Shown here: one piece after another, positions 53,489-61,652 of the stretch
Numbering within the stretch: the stretch's first letter is position 1
Layout of the letters: every line of letters starts with the position of its first letter
NCBI RefSeq assembly: GCF_009720365.1
Contig: NZ_ML769314.1
Span: 53,264 to 117,263, forward strand
DNA length: 64,000 bases
Source of the DNA: Catellatospora paridis
Lineage (GTDB): Bacteria > Actinomycetota > Actinomycetes > Mycobacteriales > Micromonosporaceae
Direction of reading: 5' to 3'
Notes under the pieces: model-generated
What the model was told of the DNA's origin: nothing
The model's input: only the letters and a program-made list of their open reading frames with translations
Database searches by the model: none
Translations under genes and position numbers: made by a program

Positions 53489-54448
53489 TCAGATGCTGCT
53501 CAGGGCAGGTAGGAGTTGCTTCTCGGCAAAGTCGAGGAAGTCGGGCTGGCTGTCGCCGCCGATCTGAATCAGGGCGATGTCGGTGAACCCGGCGTCGGCG
53601 AACTGTCGAACGGCGGCCACATGCTTGTCCACGTCCGGGCCACAGGAGATCTTCTCGGCGACCATCCCGGGGGTCATCGCGGTGGTCGCCGCGGCGAACG
53701 AGCGCGGGTGCGGCATCTCCGCGTTGACCGCCCAGCCCAGATCGAACCAGCGGAACTGGTCGTGGGCGATCCGGGCGCACTCGTCGGCGTCCGGACCCCA
53801 GCAGATGGCCACCTGGCCGTAGCGCGGGCCGCTGCCTCCGGCACGGTCGTACTGCTCGATCAGCTCACGTTTCGGCTCGACCGCGATCATCGCCGCGTCG
53901 TGGCGGGCGGCCAGCCGGATCGAGGACGGCCCGGACACCGCGACGCCGATCGGCACCCGCTCGTCGGGCAGGTCCCACAGCCGTGCCTCGGGCACCTCGA
54001 AGTACTCGCCGAGGTGGTGCACGACCTCGCCGGCCAGCAGCGGGCCGATGATCTCCAGGGCCTCGGACAGCATCGCGTGGCGCTGTACGGCCTGCGGGTA
54101 CGCCCCTACCACGTGCTCGTTGAGGTTCTCGCCGGCGCCCATCCCGAGCGTGAACCTGCCCTGGGACATGACGCCCACGGTCGCCGCCATCTGTGCCACC
54201 ACCGTCGGGTGATACCGCATGGTGGGGCAGGTGACGAAGGAGACCAGCGGGATGCGCTCGGTGGCGTGGGCGGCCGCGCCCAGCACCGACCAGGCGAACG
54301 GGGCGTGCCCCTGCTCGGCCAGCCACGGGTAGTAGTGGTCGGAGCAGACCGCGAAGCCGAACCCGGCCGCCTCGGCGCGTACCGCGTCGTCGACCAGTTC
54401 CCGCGGCCCGCGCTGCTCGGTCATGAGCGTGTAGCCGATATTGGTCAT
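53489..54448 (-). CDS. LLM class F420-dependent oxidoreductase
   Basis: A 319-residue luciferase-like barrel of the F420-dependent glucose-6-phosphate dehydrogenase-like TIGR03557 group. CSDHYYPW (about 36-43), TERIPLVSFVTCPTMRYHP and FTLGMGAGENLNEHVVG are typical of the cofactor-binding face. The substrate is unknown; F420 use is inferred from family. TAATCA at -12 to -7 of the ATG is close to a leaderless box. It is divergent from recQ by 57 bases. Confidence 0.88.
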   Translation of the reverse strand: MTNIGYTLMTEQRGPRELVDDAVRAEAAGFGFAVCSDHYYPWLAEQGHAPFAWSVLGAAAHATERIPLVSFVTCPTMRYHPTVVAQMAATVGVMSQGRFTLGMGAGENLNEHVVGAYPQAVQRHAMLSEALEIIGPLLAGEVVHHLGEYFEVPEARLWDLPDERVPIGVAVSGPSSIRLAARHDAAMIAVEPKRELIEQYDRAGGSGPRYGQVAICWGPDADECARIAHDQFRWFDLGWAVNAEMPHPRSFAAATTAMTPGMVAEKISCGPDVDKHVAAVRQFADAGFTDIALIQIGGDSQPDFLDFAEKQLLPALSSI

Positions 54449-54505
54449 CTGCCCTGATTACCCGCCAGCCGCCAGGCTGACACCCCCGGCTGGTAGAACT
54501 GCGGG

Positions 54506-56641
54506 ATGGCGGACGACAGGACGGAACTGCGCGAACGTGCCGAAACGGTGCTGCGGCGGCTCGCGGGTGACCATGCCGAGCTGCGGCCGGACCAGTGGCG
54601 GGCGATCGAGGCGCTGGTCGCCGACGCCCGGCGGGTGCTGTGCGTGCAGCGCACCGGCTGGGGCAAGTCCGCGGTGTACTTCGTCGCCACGGCGCTGCTG
54701 CGCGAGCGCGGCCACGGCCCGACGGTGATCGTGTCGCCGCTGCTGGCGCTGATGCGCAACCAGGTCGAGGCGGCGGCGCGGGCGGGCATCCACGCCCGCA
54801 CCATCAACTCGGCCAACCTCGAGGACTGGGACCACATCACCGCCGAGATCGCCGACGGCGCGGTGGACGTGCTGCTGATCAGCCCGGAACGGCTCAACAA
54901 CCCCGACTTCCGCGACACCGTGCTGCCCCGCCTGGCGGCCACCACGGGCCTGCTCGTGGTCGACGAGGCGCACTGCGTCTCCGACTGGGGCCACGACTTC
55001 CGCCCCGACTACCGGCGGCTGCGCACCATGCTGGCCGAGCTGCCCCCGGGCACGCCGGTGCTGGCCACCACCGCCACCGCCAACGAGCGGGTCACCACGG
55101 ACGTCGCCGAGCAACTGGGCGGGGGCCAGCCGGCCGACCACGAGCCGCTGGTGCTGCGCGGCCCGCTGGACCGCGAGTCGCTGCGGCTGGCCGCGCTGGA
55201 ACTGCCCAGCCCGGCACACCGGCTGGCCTGGCTCGCCGACCACCTGGACCAGATCCCCGGCTCCGGCATCGTCTACACGCTGACCGTCGCCGCCGCCCAG
55301 GAGACCGCCCAGTTCCTCGCGAGCCGGGGCTACGCCGTGGCCTCCTACACCGGCCAGGCCGAGGACGCCGACCGCCGCTCCGCCGAACAGGACCTGCTCG
55401 ACAACAAGCTCAAGGCGCTGGTCGCCACCTCCGCCCTCGGCATGGGCTTCGACAAACCCGACCTCGGCTTCGTGGTCCACCTCGGCGCGCCCGCCTCGCC
55501 CATCGCCTACTACCAGCAGGTCGGCCGCGCCGGGCGCGCCGTCGCCGGTGCCGACGTGATGCTGCTGCCCGGCCCCGAGGACGCCGCCATCTGGCGCTAC
55601 TTCGCCTCGCTCGCCTTCCCGCCCGAGGACCAGGTCCGCCGCGTCCTCGACGTGCTCGACACCGCCGGCAGGCCCGTGTCGACGCAGGCCCTCGAGGTCC
55701 AGGTCGACCTGCGCCGCAACCGCCTGGAGATGATGCTCAAGGTCCTCGACGTGGACGGCGCGGTCAAGCGCGTCCGCGGCGGCTGGGAGGCCACCGGCTG
55801 CCCCTGGGCGTACGACACCGAGCGCTACGCCCGCATCGCCAAGGCCCGCCAGGCCGAACAGGACTCGATGTGCGACTACACCGCCACGACCCGCTGCCGC
55901 ATGGAGTTCCTCCGCCACACCCTCGACGACCCCGAGGCGCGACGCTGCGGCCGCTGCGACAACTGCGCCGGCCCCGCCTACACCAAGGACGTCTCCGCCG
56001 ACGCCCTCAACGCCGCCCACACCTTCCTCGGCCGCCCCGGCGTCCAGATCGAATCCCGCAAGATGTGGCCCACCGGCCTCGCCGCCGCCGGCGTAGCCCT
56101 GACGGGAAAGATCCCCCCAGCCCAACAAACCCTCCCCGGCCGCGCCGTAGGCCGCCTCTCCGACCTCGGCTGGGGCACCAGACTCAGAGAACTCCTCGCC
56201 GACGGCACCCCCGACACCACCCCACCCCAAGACCTGCTCGACGTACTCGTCGAGGTCCTCAAAGACTGGTCCCACGGCACCGACCCCTGGCCCACCCGCC
56301 CCGCCGCCGTCGTGGCCATCAACTCCCGCACCCGCCCCCACCTGATCACCGGCGTAGCCGAACACGTCGCCCGAGTAGGCCGACTGGAGTTCCTCGGCAC
56401 AGTCGCGGGCGGCCCGCCCCCGGACCAGCCCCGCGCCAACAGCGCCCAACGCGTCAAAGCCCTACACGACGCCTTCACCATCCCCGACGACATGGCCGAC
56501 AGACTCCGAAACCTGTCCGGCCCCGTCCTACTCGTGGACGACCAACTCGACTCAGGCTGGACCATGGCCGTAGTAGCCCGCCAACTCCTCCAGGCAGGCG
56601 CCCCCGGAGTGCTCCCACTCGCCCTGGCCACCACGTCCTGA
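54506..56641 (+). CDS. RecQ-family DNA helicase fused to a phosphoribosyltransferase-like domain
   Basis: A 711-residue protein. The helicase core has LRPDQWRAIEAL, the nucleotide-binding loop RTGWGKSAVYF (about 49-59), VDEAHCVSDWGHDFRPDY and, in the second RecA domain, ATSALGMGFDKPDLGFVVH. The RecQ zinc site is CRMEF...CGRCDNC (about 463-490). A C-terminal region (about 510-711) includes VLLVDDQLDSGWTMAVVARQ, the PRPP-loop motif of type I phosphoribosyltransferases. Such fusions occur in actinobacteria. The role of the added domain is unknown. Confidence 0.88.
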   Translation: MADDRTELRERAETVLRRLAGDHAELRPDQWRAIEALVADARRVLCVQRTGWGKSAVYFVATALLRERGHGPTVIVSPLLALMRNQVEAAARAGIHARTINSANLEDWDHITAEIADGAVDVLLISPERLNNPDFRDTVLPRLAATTGLLVVDEAHCVSDWGHDFRPDYRRLRTMLAELPPGTPVLATTATANERVTTDVAEQLGGGQPADHEPLVLRGPLDRESLRLAALELPSPAHRLAWLADHLDQIPGSGIVYTLTVAAAQETAQFLASRGYAVASYTGQAEDADRRSAEQDLLDNKLKALVATSALGMGFDKPDLGFVVHLGAPASPIAYYQQVGRAGRAVAGADVMLLPGPEDAAIWRYFASLAFPPEDQVRRVLDVLDTAGRPVSTQALEVQVDLRRNRLEMMLKVLDVDGAVKRVRGGWEATGCPWAYDTERYARIAKARQAEQDSMCDYTATTRCRMEFLRHTLDDPEARRCGRCDNCAGPAYTKDVSADALNAAHTFLGRPGVQIESRKMWPTGLAAAGVALTGKIPPAQQTLPGRAVGRLSDLGWGTRLRELLADGTPDTTPPQDLLDVLVEVLKDWSHGTDPWPTRPAAVVAINSRTRPHLITGVAEHVARVGRLEFLGTVAGGPPPDQPRANSAQRVKALHDAFTIPDDMADRLRNLSGPVLLVDDQLDSGWTMAVVARQLLQAGAPGVLPLALATTS

Positions 56642-56647
56642 CGCCAA

Positions 56648-56724
56648 GCGGAGCGGGGTGGTGCCCGGCGGAGCGTAAAAGGGCCGCAGGCCCCCAGCGC
56701 AGCCGGGCACCACCCCGCGGAGCG
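56648..56724. repeat. Large nested palindrome with three GCGGAGCG copies
   Basis: Outer arms of 17 bases (56653-56669 and 56702-56718, GCGGGGTGGTGCCCGGC) are perfectly complementary. Within the 32-base loop is a second hairpin, GGGCC-GCA-GGCCC (56681-56693). GCGGAGCG occurs at 56648, 56668 and 56717. It lies between convergent recQ and DUF1876 genes. Confidence 0.75.
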
Positions 56725-56744
56725 CCCCCCGACGAACCGAGACC

Positions 56745-57020
56745 TCAAATCGCCGGATCACCCCCGTGCACATTCGTCTCGACCTCGTCCGCGGCAGCCT
56801 CCAAAAGCCGGTGCGCCAACCCCGACAGCGCCCGAGCCCCCGCCATCTCCTCACCGATCGACGCCCGCGGCCGATCGACCGGATTGCGCCGGGCCTGCCC
56901 CTCAGCGGTCAGCAACCGCCCCGACGGCAGCCGCATGGACGCGATCGCCCTGGTCAGATCCGCGTCCTCCTCGTACCGCAGCTCCACCATCCAGGTCGTG
57001 GTCATCGTCGCGGTGGTCAT
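56745..57020 (-). CDS. DUF1876 domain protein
   Basis: A 91-residue protein of the DUF1876 (dsRBD-like fold) family common in actinobacteria. TTWMVELRYEEDADLTRAIA, GQARRNPVDRPRASIGEEMA and ALSGLAHRLLEAAADEVE fit the family pattern. The function is unknown. GGAGGAGG lies about 7 bases before the ATG. Confidence 0.82.
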   Translation of the reverse strand: MTTATMTTTWMVELRYEEDADLTRAIASMRLPSGRLLTAEGQARRNPVDRPRASIGEEMAGARALSGLAHRLLEAAADEVETNVHGGDPAI

Positions 57021-57117
57021 GACGCGCCTCCTCCCGTTCCTGCGATGCTGCTCTCATTGTCCCTCCGCAGGCGTGCCCCGACCCCCGCATCCGGCCCCGA
57101 TGAGGCAGGCTCGGACC

Positions 57118-58089
57118 ATGCAGGCTGTTCAGATCACGCAGTACGGCGGGTCCGAGGTGCTCACCCCCGCCGACGTCGACCTGCCCGTGCCGGGTCCGGG
57201 TCAGGCGGTCGTCGAGATCGCCGCGACGGGTGTCAACTTCATCGACGTGTACCACCGCATGGGCCGCTATCCGACGCCCCTGCCGTTCATCCCCGGGGTG
57301 GAGGCCGCGGGCCGGGTCGTCGCGCTGGGGCCGGACGTGACCGGGGTGGCGATCGGCGACCGGGTCGGCTGGGTCCTGGCGCCCGGGGCGTACGCGCAGG
57401 CCGCGGCCGTGCCCGTGGACCGGCTGGTGCCGCTGCCCGACGGGGTGTCCGACGAGACCGCGGCGGCGGTGCTGCTGCAGGGCATGACCGCGCACTTCCT
57501 GACCCATGACGTGCACCCGGTGCGGGCCGGTGAGACGGTGCTGGTGCACGCGGCGGCCGGCGGCATGGGGCTGCTGCTGACGCAGCTGGTCACGCACTTG
57601 GGCGGCCGGGTGATCGGCACGGTGTCCACGGAGGCGAAGGAGCACCTGGCCCGGAACGCGGGCGCGGCCGAGGTCATCCGCTACGACCAGGTCGACGATC
57701 TGGCGGCGCAGGTGCGCGCGCTGACCGGCGGCGAGGGCGTGGCCGCCGTGTACGACGGCGTCGGCGCGTCCACGTTCGACGCGAGCCTGGCCTCGCTGCG
57801 GCGGCGCGGTGTGCTGGCCCTGTACGGTGCGGCCAGCGGCCCGGTGCCGCCGGTGGACCCGCTGCGCCTGATGTCGGCCGGCTCGGCGGTGCTGACCCGG
57901 CCTACGCTCGGCGACTTCGTGGTCTCGCGGCAGGAGCTGCTGGAGCGGGCCACCGACGTGCTCGGCTGGGTCGACGCGGGCACCCTGCACGTGTCGATCG
58001 GCGGCCGGTATCCGCTGGCCGAGGCCGCGCGCGCCCACGAGGATCTGACCTCCCGGCGTACCACGGGCAAGCTGCTGCTGATTCCGTGA
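57118..58089 (+). CDS. NADPH:quinone oxidoreductase (zinc-free MDR family)
   Basis: A 323-residue medium-chain reductase. MQAVQITQYGGSEVL and NFIDVYHRMGRYP are the QOR opening, and VLVHAAAGGMGLLLTQL is the NADPH-binding Rossmann motif (about 141-157). The catalytic and structural zinc cysteines of alcohol dehydrogenases are absent. It reduces quinones or enals. The frame is open far upstream through recQ, but that part is antisense-type noise; ATG 57118 starts the conserved domain. Confidence 0.9.
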   Translation: MQAVQITQYGGSEVLTPADVDLPVPGPGQAVVEIAATGVNFIDVYHRMGRYPTPLPFIPGVEAAGRVVALGPDVTGVAIGDRVGWVLAPGAYAQAAAVPVDRLVPLPDGVSDETAAAVLLQGMTAHFLTHDVHPVRAGETVLVHAAAGGMGLLLTQLVTHLGGRVIGTVSTEAKEHLARNAGAAEVIRYDQVDDLAAQVRALTGGEGVAAVYDGVGASTFDASLASLRRRGVLALYGAASGPVPPVDPLRLMSAGSAVLTRPTLGDFVVSRQELLERATDVLGWVDAGTLHVSIGGRYPLAEAARAHEDLTSRRTTGKLLLIP

Positions 58090-58090
58090 G

Positions 58091-58903
58091 CTACTGGACG
58101 ACCTCGAGGTAGTCGACGTTCGGGCCGCCCTCGCGGCTGGCGGCGGTGGCCCGGACGGTGTTCGCGCCCGCGGTCAGGGTGACGGTGACGGTGACCGTGT
58201 TCCAGGCGTCCCAGCTGGGCGTCGGGTCGAAGCGGACACCGCGGTGCACGGTGCCGCCGTTGACGCTGATGTCCATGGTGCGGCTGCAGCAGCCGGCGTT
58301 GGCGAAGCGCAGCCGCAGCGTGGCCGTGCCGGCCTTGCCCGGCACGCTCCACTGCAGGTATCCGCCGGCGGTGTTGTCGAAGTCGATGAAGCCCGAGCCG
58401 CTGTAGCCGGTGTGGTCGTCGGCGGTGCGGGCCTGGGACCGGCTCGCCGACTCGGCCTCGTGGCGTGTGGTCCGCGGCGCGGCTGGCGGCGGCGGGGCGG
58501 CCGGGGACGGCGAGATGGCCGGGGACGGCGTGGCGGCCGGGGACGGCGACGAGCCTTCGGCCCGCGGGGCGGCCGACGCCGACGCGGTCGCCGCGGGCCG
58601 GGCCGCGGGGGTGCGCGGTGCGGGGGTGTGCGCCGCCGGGGCGTCCGGGTTGATCGGCGCGACGACGGGCGCGGCGCTCGGCTGGTCCTCCCACGGCAGC
58701 GCGTCGTTCCAGGTCGCCGGCCGGTGGACGGTGGTGAGGATGAGCAGGATCAGCGCGGCGGTGAACACTGCGGCTGCCACCAGCGGCAGGGCGCGCAGCC
58801 GTTCCAGCAGCGGTACGCGAATCCGCCGCCGGCCCTCGTACCCGAAATCGTCCTCCACCGCCGGATGCCTGCCGTCTCTCGTCTGCCGTCTGCCGTCTGT
58901 CAC
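58091..58903 (-). CDS. Membrane-anchored CBM35-like carbohydrate-binding protein
   Basis: A 270-residue type II membrane protein. A short basic cytoplasmic part precedes one membrane segment (about 38-60), a Pro/Ala/Ser linker (75-145) and a C-terminal CBM6/CBM35-type module beginning HEAESASRSQARTADDHTGYSGSGF (in segments), with GYLQWSVPGKAG and NVDYLEVVQ closing the jelly roll. It should bind cell-wall or environmental glycans. The GTG 58903 start is tentative; GTG 58858 is an alternative. Its stop is one base from the convergent qor stop. Confidence 0.75.
   Translation of the reverse strand: MTDGRRQTRDGRHPAVEDDFGYEGRRRIRVPLLERLRALPLVAAAVFTAALILLILTTVHRPATWNDALPWEDQPSAAPVVAPINPDAPAAHTPAPRTPAARPAATASASAAPRAEGSSPSPAATPSPAISPSPAAPPPPAAPRTTRHEAESASRSQARTADDHTGYSGSGFIDFDNTAGGYLQWSVPGKAGTATLRLRFANAGCCSRTMDISVNGGTVHRGVRFDPTPSWDAWNTVTVTVTLTAGANTVRATAASREGGPNVDYLEVVQ
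58499..58548. repeat. Three 18-bp-spaced repeats in the linker of the CBM35-like gene
   Basis: GGCCGGGGACGGCG occurs at 58499, 58517 and 58535 with exact 18-base spacing. On the coding strand it encodes SPSPA-type linker units. It is probably a slippage-prone linker. Confidence 0.8.
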
Positions 58904-59069
58904 GGTTACGAGCGAGAAACGTAGTGGGCGGGTGCCTGTCGCGCACCGGCCGCTCGGTCAGCAAATCCGGAGCCGACGGTCAACCCGGCCCGCCGTGCGG
59001 CTCTCGGGCCACTCCGTATCGATCGTCGTCGTACGGGAACCGGGGTCCGGTGCGGTGACTCGACCGGGC

Positions 59070-60293
59070 ATGACGACGAGACGTGATGTGCTGGCCCTGC
59101 TCGGCGTGGGCGCGGCAGCGGCGCTGACCGGGTGCCGTGCGGCGGCGCCCGCGGCGGGGACGGGCGTGCCGGACCTGCTGCTGGTGCGGGCCGAGGGCGG
59201 GCTGACCGTGCTGCGGCCGTCCGGGATGGAGCGGATCGGGGCCGGTCTGGCCACCCCGGACGGCGCGACCGTGTACGCGGCCGCCGCGGCGGGCGTGGAC
59301 ACCGAACTGACCGCGATCGAGACCCGGACCGGGCAGCGCACCGCGGGGCCGCGGCTGGCCGGGGCGTGGACGCCGCGGGTCGTCTCCGCGGACGGGCGGC
59401 TGGTGGCGTTGGCCGCGCCCGGCTCCGGCGAGGTCACCCACGTGCCCTCGGGCCGGGCGCGCACCCCGCTGGTGGTCGCGGACACGGCCCGTGAGGTGGC
59501 CCGGCTGGAGCTGCCCGGCAACATCGTGCCGGACGCGTTCTCGACCGGCGGCGAGGGCCTGTTCGTGCTGGACTGGCTGCCCGCCACCGCGCCGGACCGG
59601 TACCGGGTGCGCCAGGTCGACGTGGCCACCGGCCGCAGCTCGGCGCTGCTGACCCGGGTGAAGTCGCCGGTCCCGCCGGGGGCCGAGGAGGAGATGAGCG
59701 GCGAGGGCCGGATGGCCGTGTACGCGCCGAACCGGCAGGTCCTCTACACCCTCTACACGCATCAGCCGGACCACCGGCACACCCGCGACCTGATCGCCGG
59801 TCGCCCCGGCGGCGTGCACGCGTTCGTGCACACGTTGCACCTGGCCGAGCAGTGGGCGTTCTGCGTCGACCTGCCCGCGCCGTTCGGCGAGGGTCCGGGG
59901 GCGGGGCACGCACTGACGATGTCGCCGGAGGGCGGCGAGTTCTACGTGGCCGACGTGACCAGCGGGCGGTTCGCGGTCGTCGGGACCGAGCAGCTCGCCG
60001 TCCGCGAGACCGTCGACGGCCCGAAGGGCGTGGGCGTCGCGTTCGCGGCGGCGACGTTCCGCGAGGTGCTGGTGGCGGTCGGCAGCACGGTGCACGTGCT
60101 GCCGCGCGACGCCGCGCCGGTGTGGCGCAGCTGGGACGCCGGGGGCGTGGTGCGCGGCCTGGGCGTCAGCGCCGACGGCAAGCGGGTGTACACGGCTCTG
60201 CCCGACGCCGTGGCCTGGTTCGACGCCGCGACCGGGCAGCGCCTGGGCACCGTCGCCGTGCCCGGCCTCAGCGCCCTGGACCGGGTCCTGTGA
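59070..60293 (+). CDS. Lipoprotein with beta-propeller-like domain
   Basis: A 407-residue lipoprotein. MTTRRDVLALLGVGAAAALTGC (in part) has a twin-arginine-like RR and lipobox LTGC (cysteine about 22). The mature region shows propeller-like repeats: LLLVRAEGGLTVL, DGATVYAAAAAG, VVSADGRLVALA and LGVSADGKRVYTALPD. No catalytic motif is seen. Its last 26 bases overlap the convergent membrane protein gene. Confidence 0.75.
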   Translation: MTTRRDVLALLGVGAAAALTGCRAAAPAAGTGVPDLLLVRAEGGLTVLRPSGMERIGAGLATPDGATVYAAAAAGVDTELTAIETRTGQRTAGPRLAGAWTPRVVSADGRLVALAAPGSGEVTHVPSGRARTPLVVADTAREVARLELPGNIVPDAFSTGGEGLFVLDWLPATAPDRYRVRQVDVATGRSSALLTRVKSPVPPGAEEEMSGEGRMAVYAPNRQVLYTLYTHQPDHRHTRDLIAGRPGGVHAFVHTLHLAEQWAFCVDLPAPFGEGPGAGHALTMSPEGGEFYVADVTSGRFAVVGTEQLAVRETVDGPKGVGVAFAAATFREVLVAVGSTVHVLPRDAAPVWRSWDAGGVVRGLGVSADGKRVYTALPDAVAWFDAATGQRLGTVAVPGLSALDRVL

Positions 60294-61593
60294 CGGACGG
60301 CGATGCGTCGGTGGGCCGGGCTCCGGCCTGCTGACGCGGCCGCCGGGCCCGGCCGAACGGGGGGATCCGGGCGGCGACCAGGGCCAGCAGCCAGGCCGGG
60401 GCGAGCAGCGCCGTCAGCGCGGCATACCAGGGCAGCCGCCAGGTCCACGACGGGCCGGTGGCGGCGGTGACGTCGCCACCGGTCCACGGCCGCGCCGCCA
60501 GCGACCAGGCCAGGAACGCGTCGCCGACGGGCAGCGCGCCGCCCAGGTAGCGGCGTCGACCGTCCCACTGCACGGCCAGCCCGGCCGCCTCGGCCAGGCC
60601 GGTGAGCGCCGCGGCCGCCGGGGCGTCGCCGTAGACGACCGCGTCGCCGAGGGCGACCGCGCTCGCCGACGTGCTCAGCCCCCACAGCAGGGGCCCGGAG
60701 TCGACGTCGCCCGCGAGGTCGACGCCGCGCGGGTGCTCGCGGATGCCGGGCGCGCCCGGCACGGTCGAGGCGAACTGCGCGCGGAAGGCCGCCCAGTCGC
60801 GGGCGCCGACCGCCGGGTCCACCTCGCGCAGGAAGCGCAGCACCATCACCTGCGAGGTGGCGCGCGCGCCGCTGGTCGGCTGTCCGGTCGCCGGGTCCAC
60901 GGTGTGCGGGAGCAGCCCGGTCGCCGGGTCGCGGCGGGTGTCCGCGGCGGCCAGCCAGTCGCGGACCAGGCCCGCGCGGTCGACACCGGTCAGCGTGCCC
61001 GCCAGCCGCACCGCGGCGATGCCCACGGCGCTGTCACAGGGCCAGGCCTGCCCCGGGTATGCGGTCAGGAACGGCGACCCGGTCGTGTCGAGCTGCCGCC
61101 GGAACGCCGTGGCCAGCGCGTCGGCGTCCGCGGTCAGCCGGGCCCGCTCCGGCGCGTCCGGCCCGTCGAGCGCGACCACGCCGCCTCGCAGCCAGGTGGC
61201 CCAGCCCTGATAGAACACGCCGTACGGCGGTTCGAGCGAGGCGTCGAAGACCGCGCTGCCCTCTGCGGAGTCCACCTGGGACAGCGCCCAGCGCGCCTCG
61301 GCCAGCGCCCGTGCCCGCAACTGCGTGCTGCGCGCGCCGACGTCGAGCCAGGTCAGGCCGTAGAGCGTGTAGCTGAAGAACCATCCCTCGGGGAACAGCT
61401 GCTGCATCCGCGCGGCGCTGCCGCCGTCGAGCGCCTCGCGCTGGAAGGCCAGGCGCGGCAGCGCGTCCGCGACGATCTCCGCGTCGGTGCGCGCCAGCGG
61501 GCTCGCCGCGTGCAGCCGGGACACCTCGATCCCCGCCAGGCCGGTGAGCGCCAGGACGAGCAACACGAGGAACGACCGCACCAGCCTGCGCAT
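60268..61593 (-). CDS. Membrane-anchored protein with alpha/alpha-barrel-like domain
   Basis: A 441-residue protein with an N-terminal membrane segment (about 6-23), a large extracytoplasmic domain and a C-terminal membrane segment (about 385-408) with a basic tail. Stretches such as FFSYTLYGLTWLDVG, PPYGVFYQGWATWL and PFLTAYPGQAWPCDSAVG suggest a helical toroid like that of linalool dehydratase-isomerase or glycoside hydrolases. The resemblance is impressionistic. The ATG has TACGAT at 61600-61605 (-12 to -7). Confidence 0.6.
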   Translation of the reverse strand: MRRLVRSFLVLLVLALTGLAGIEVSRLHAASPLARTDAEIVADALPRLAFQREALDGGSAARMQQLFPEGWFFSYTLYGLTWLDVGARSTQLRARALAEARWALSQVDSAEGSAVFDASLEPPYGVFYQGWATWLRGGVVALDGPDAPERARLTADADALATAFRRQLDTTGSPFLTAYPGQAWPCDSAVGIAAVRLAGTLTGVDRAGLVRDWLAAADTRRDPATGLLPHTVDPATGQPTSGARATSQVMVLRFLREVDPAVGARDWAAFRAQFASTVPGAPGIREHPRGVDLAGDVDSGPLLWGLSTSASAVALGDAVVYGDAPAAAALTGLAEAAGLAVQWDGRRRYLGGALPVGDAFLAWSLAARPWTGGDVTAATGPSWTWRLPWYAALTALLAPAWLLALVAARIPPFGRARRPRQQAGARPTDASPSVTGPGPGR

Positions 61594-61652
61594 CGGGTGA
61601 TCGTAGACGGGCGTGCATGCGTAGCGTCGTCCCGCGGGCCTACTATCAGTCG

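Noticed and set aside
54595-57117. Long in-frame extension upstream of the quinone oxidoreductase
   Set aside because: It is an out-of-frame reading of recQ and the palindrome; the conserved domain starts at 57118.
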